This document shows, piece after piece, positions 59,600 to 64,000 of a DNA stretch of 64,000 nucleotides; the first letter of the stretch is position 1, and each line of letters starts with the position of its first letter. A model generated the notes under the pieces. It saw only the letters and a list, made by a program, of their open reading frames with translations. It searched no databases and was not told where the DNA came from. This DNA is from Combretum micranthum. Its lineage: Eukaryota > Streptophyta > Magnoliopsida > Myrtales > Combretaceae. The stretch lies in NCBI GenBank assembly GCA_024138025.1, contig JAMXBD010000209.1, positions 682,001 through 746,000 of the forward strand, given 5' to 3'. A program made the position numbers and the translations under genes.

Positions 59600-60125
59600 T
59601 GAGATCTCATCAATTTGCTAGAAGGTTCTAAATGAGTTGAGTGTAAATGGGTTTTTAAGACTAAACGTGACTCTAATGGCAATATTGGACAATATAAAGC
59701 TATACTTGTTGGTAAGGGCTATACTCAAAAAGATGGCATTGATTATAAAGAGACTTTTTCACCTGTCTCAAAAAAGATTCATTGAGAATAATTATCGCAT
59801 TAGTAGCTCTGTTTGGTTTAGATTTACATCATATGGATGTGAAAACTACCTTTGTAATTGGGGATCTTGAGGAAAAAGTTTATATGGATCAACCTAAAGA
59901 TTTTTCCATAAAAGGAAAAGATCATTTGGTGTGTAAACTCAAGAAATCAATATATTGACTTAAACTAGTTTCCTAGCAATGGTGTATTAAGTTTAATTAT
60001 ACCATAACATCTTGTGGATTGAGAAACGAAAAAACACCATTAATTGGTGTATATACTAGAAGATCAATAGAAGTAAGTTTATATTTCTAGATCTATATGT
60101 TGATGATATCTTACTTGCTGCTAAT
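59600..60125 (+). pseudogene. Copia-2 reverse transcriptase fragment
   Basis: [45 protein letters not shown] and LEEKVYMDQP follow the RVT_2 order. YVDDILLAANE (YVDD at 60096-60107) comes too soon, and the region before it is scrambled. Part of the RT and the connection domain is therefore deleted. Confidence 0.82.
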
Positions 60126-60149
60126 GAAAAATAATCTTGGTATTGACTA

Positions 60150-60600
60150 TTTGAAGGTTGTAAAGAAAATTTTGAGATATCTTTAAGGAATAAACGATTA
60201 TATGCTTATGTACAACAAATCCAATCAATTAGAGTTGATTAGATATTTGGATTTAGTCTTTTATTGAATGCATTGATAGTAGAAAATCTATGTTTGGTTA
60301 TTTGTTCCCGTTAGTAAAAGGATCAATCTCATGAAACGTACCTAACGATCTCTCATTACTGGATCTACTAATGAAACAAAATTTGTAGTTTGTTTTAAGG
60401 CTACAATTCATGCATTATGGCTGCAGAACCTTATTTCAAGATTTAAGGTTATCGACACAATTGTTAAGTTGCAGAAAGTTTATGATGATAATTCTGCAAC
60501 AATTTTCTTCTTCATAAATGACAAAAAACTCAAAGTACTAAACATATGGAGTTAAAATATTTTTCCATGGAGGAAAAGCTTTAGAAACGAAGAGTGTGTA
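60150..60600 (+). pseudogene. Copia-2 RNase H fragment
   Basis: ILRYL then KGINDYMLMY-like sequence is followed by a degenerate GYLF block, STNETKFV, HALWLQNLI and YDDNSATIFF, then a K-T-KHM-like box. These match the Copia RNase H region from the Y-LKG start to the D-N-A/S motif, with stops throughout. Confidence 0.68.
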
Positions 60601-61076
60601 TAGAACATAAATATCTGATGATTGTAGATCCTTTAACTAAGACTTATAACCAAAGACATTTAACGCATATGTTCGAAGAATGGGTCATGGTTTTATTGAT
60701 GATTGATTTTATGATGTTTTAACACTCTTGAGCTTAATAAAAGTTTTTTTTTTTTTGACATATTTGCATTGTCTTGTTTATTATGATTATGTACATCTAA
60801 TTGTTATCGAATAAGAAATAATAGTCTCTATGAGACATTAATGTTGATCATTATAATATTTATATATCTCTTATGAGACCTGACTTAATGAATTGCTAAT
60901 GTTGTGGTACATGGAAGGGAGTATGTGGTACTGCAGTGTTGATCGCCATAACTTGCATTGTGTGATTTATTAGGTCGAGGTAACTTATGAATGTGTTAAG
61001 AGATTTGTTTATTTATGCACACTTAATGTCTGACTATTAAATATAACAGATATGAACTGTGGGTCAAGTGGAAGAA

Positions 61077-61511
61077 TGTTAGAATACGAGCCAAAAGTTA
61101 AGGGATATTCTTTTCCAATGTGGTCCTAATTAGTTAAGTTACTTATTTAAAAGTCAAAACAAATCTTAGTCGTTAAAACTGGTATTTGATGGATGTATCA
61201 AATTAAAACAATAGATATATAAATTAGTCATCCTTCTACCTACTAGGGTTATAGATGAAAATCACAAAAAACACATTACGACATGAAAAGACTATTCCAT
61301 CAATATTCTCTATAATGAGATATAAGGTTAAGAGGGAGAAACCAATTTATTGAAGGGATTAATCAATCTCCTGAAATCATGATGTCTTCTGCATTAGATA
61401 TACAATATCAACAACTAATATTTGTGATAAATTAATTTATTGAAGATCCTAACTCTATGAGATATCACAAAGGAAAAGTTAAATCCTTTTCCATAATGTT
61501 TATATCTTACA
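61077..61511 (+). repeat. Copia-2 3' LTR
   Basis: It begins TGTTAGAATACGAGCCAAAA and ends ATGTTTATATCTTACA, followed by the TATTT target copy. It is collinear with the 5' LTR. Confidence 0.9.
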
Positions 61512-61516
61512 TATTT

Positions 61517-64000
<2,484 letters not shown>

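Larger units (their letters stand above)
54312..61511 (+). mobile_element. Copia-2 LTR retrotransposon, inactive, with nested hAT
   Basis: Two similar LTRs (54312-54743 and 61077-61511) flank Copia coding remnants. The 5-base target duplication is TATTT at 54307-54311 and 61512-61516. The primer site TGGTATCAGAGCTCC (54746-54760) matches the complement of initiator tRNA-Met. A purine stretch, GTGGAAGAA, precedes the 3' LTR. Domain order is gag, zinc knuckle, protease, integrase, RT, RNase H. A 1,044-base hAT interrupts integrase. It differs from Copia-1 in LTR and coding sequence, so it is another family. Confidence 0.9.

Overview
This window is nuclear genomic DNA of a flowering plant, most likely a eudicot. 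The evidence is a five-exon gene with GT-AG introns, two further plant gene pieces, Copia, LINE, hAT and Tourist-type transposons, and a decayed plastid rRNA insertion. Base composition is strongly A+T-rich. No species can be named from the sequence alone.

There are three host genes. At the left edge (1-244) is the last exon of a LysM-domain protein gene. In the middle (29568-35945) is one complete gene for a secreted GDSL esterase/lipase of 359 residues. It has five exons, an intact Ser58/Asp336/His339 triad, a TATA box and a poly(A) signal. At the right edge (63255-63445) is one coding exon of a cytidine-deaminase-fold enzyme that resembles plant guanosine deaminase; the gene continues beyond the window.

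Most of the rest is transposon sequence, and the order of several insertions can be read. From 9.36 to 12.9 kb lies the RT and RNase H half of a dead L1-type LINE, cut by a Tourist MITE and by a 646-bp hAT element with an 8-bp target duplication. From 15613 to 19392 is a dead hAT transposon with matching ends, subterminal GAACC-rich zones and a broken transposase on the minus strand. It splits one arm of an older segmental duplication whose other arm is at about 20.55-21.43 kb. From 26259 to 28710 an ~830-bp unit occurs three times in tandem; each unit carries GTATCGC palindromes and a MITE. Two Copia elements follow. Copia-1 (39161-48634, duplication TAGTG) carries two long noncoding insertions and one MITE. 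Copia-2 (54312-61511, duplication TATTT) carries a hAT element with a clear target duplication. At least nine Tourist-like MITE copies are dispersed through the window, five of them in three tandem settings or inside other elements.

The remainder is A+T-rich noncoding DNA. It includes a plastid 16S rRNA fragment at about 5.26-5.43 kb decaying mainly by C-to-T and G-to-A changes, an extreme A+T repeat block at 36.9-38.35 kb, and several microsatellites. I saw no operon, CRISPR array, phage or defence system, and no evidence for a new multigene system. The most interesting signals are the palindrome-bearing triplication, the MITE family, the nested insertions with readable order, and the unusual 5' end of the deaminase gene.
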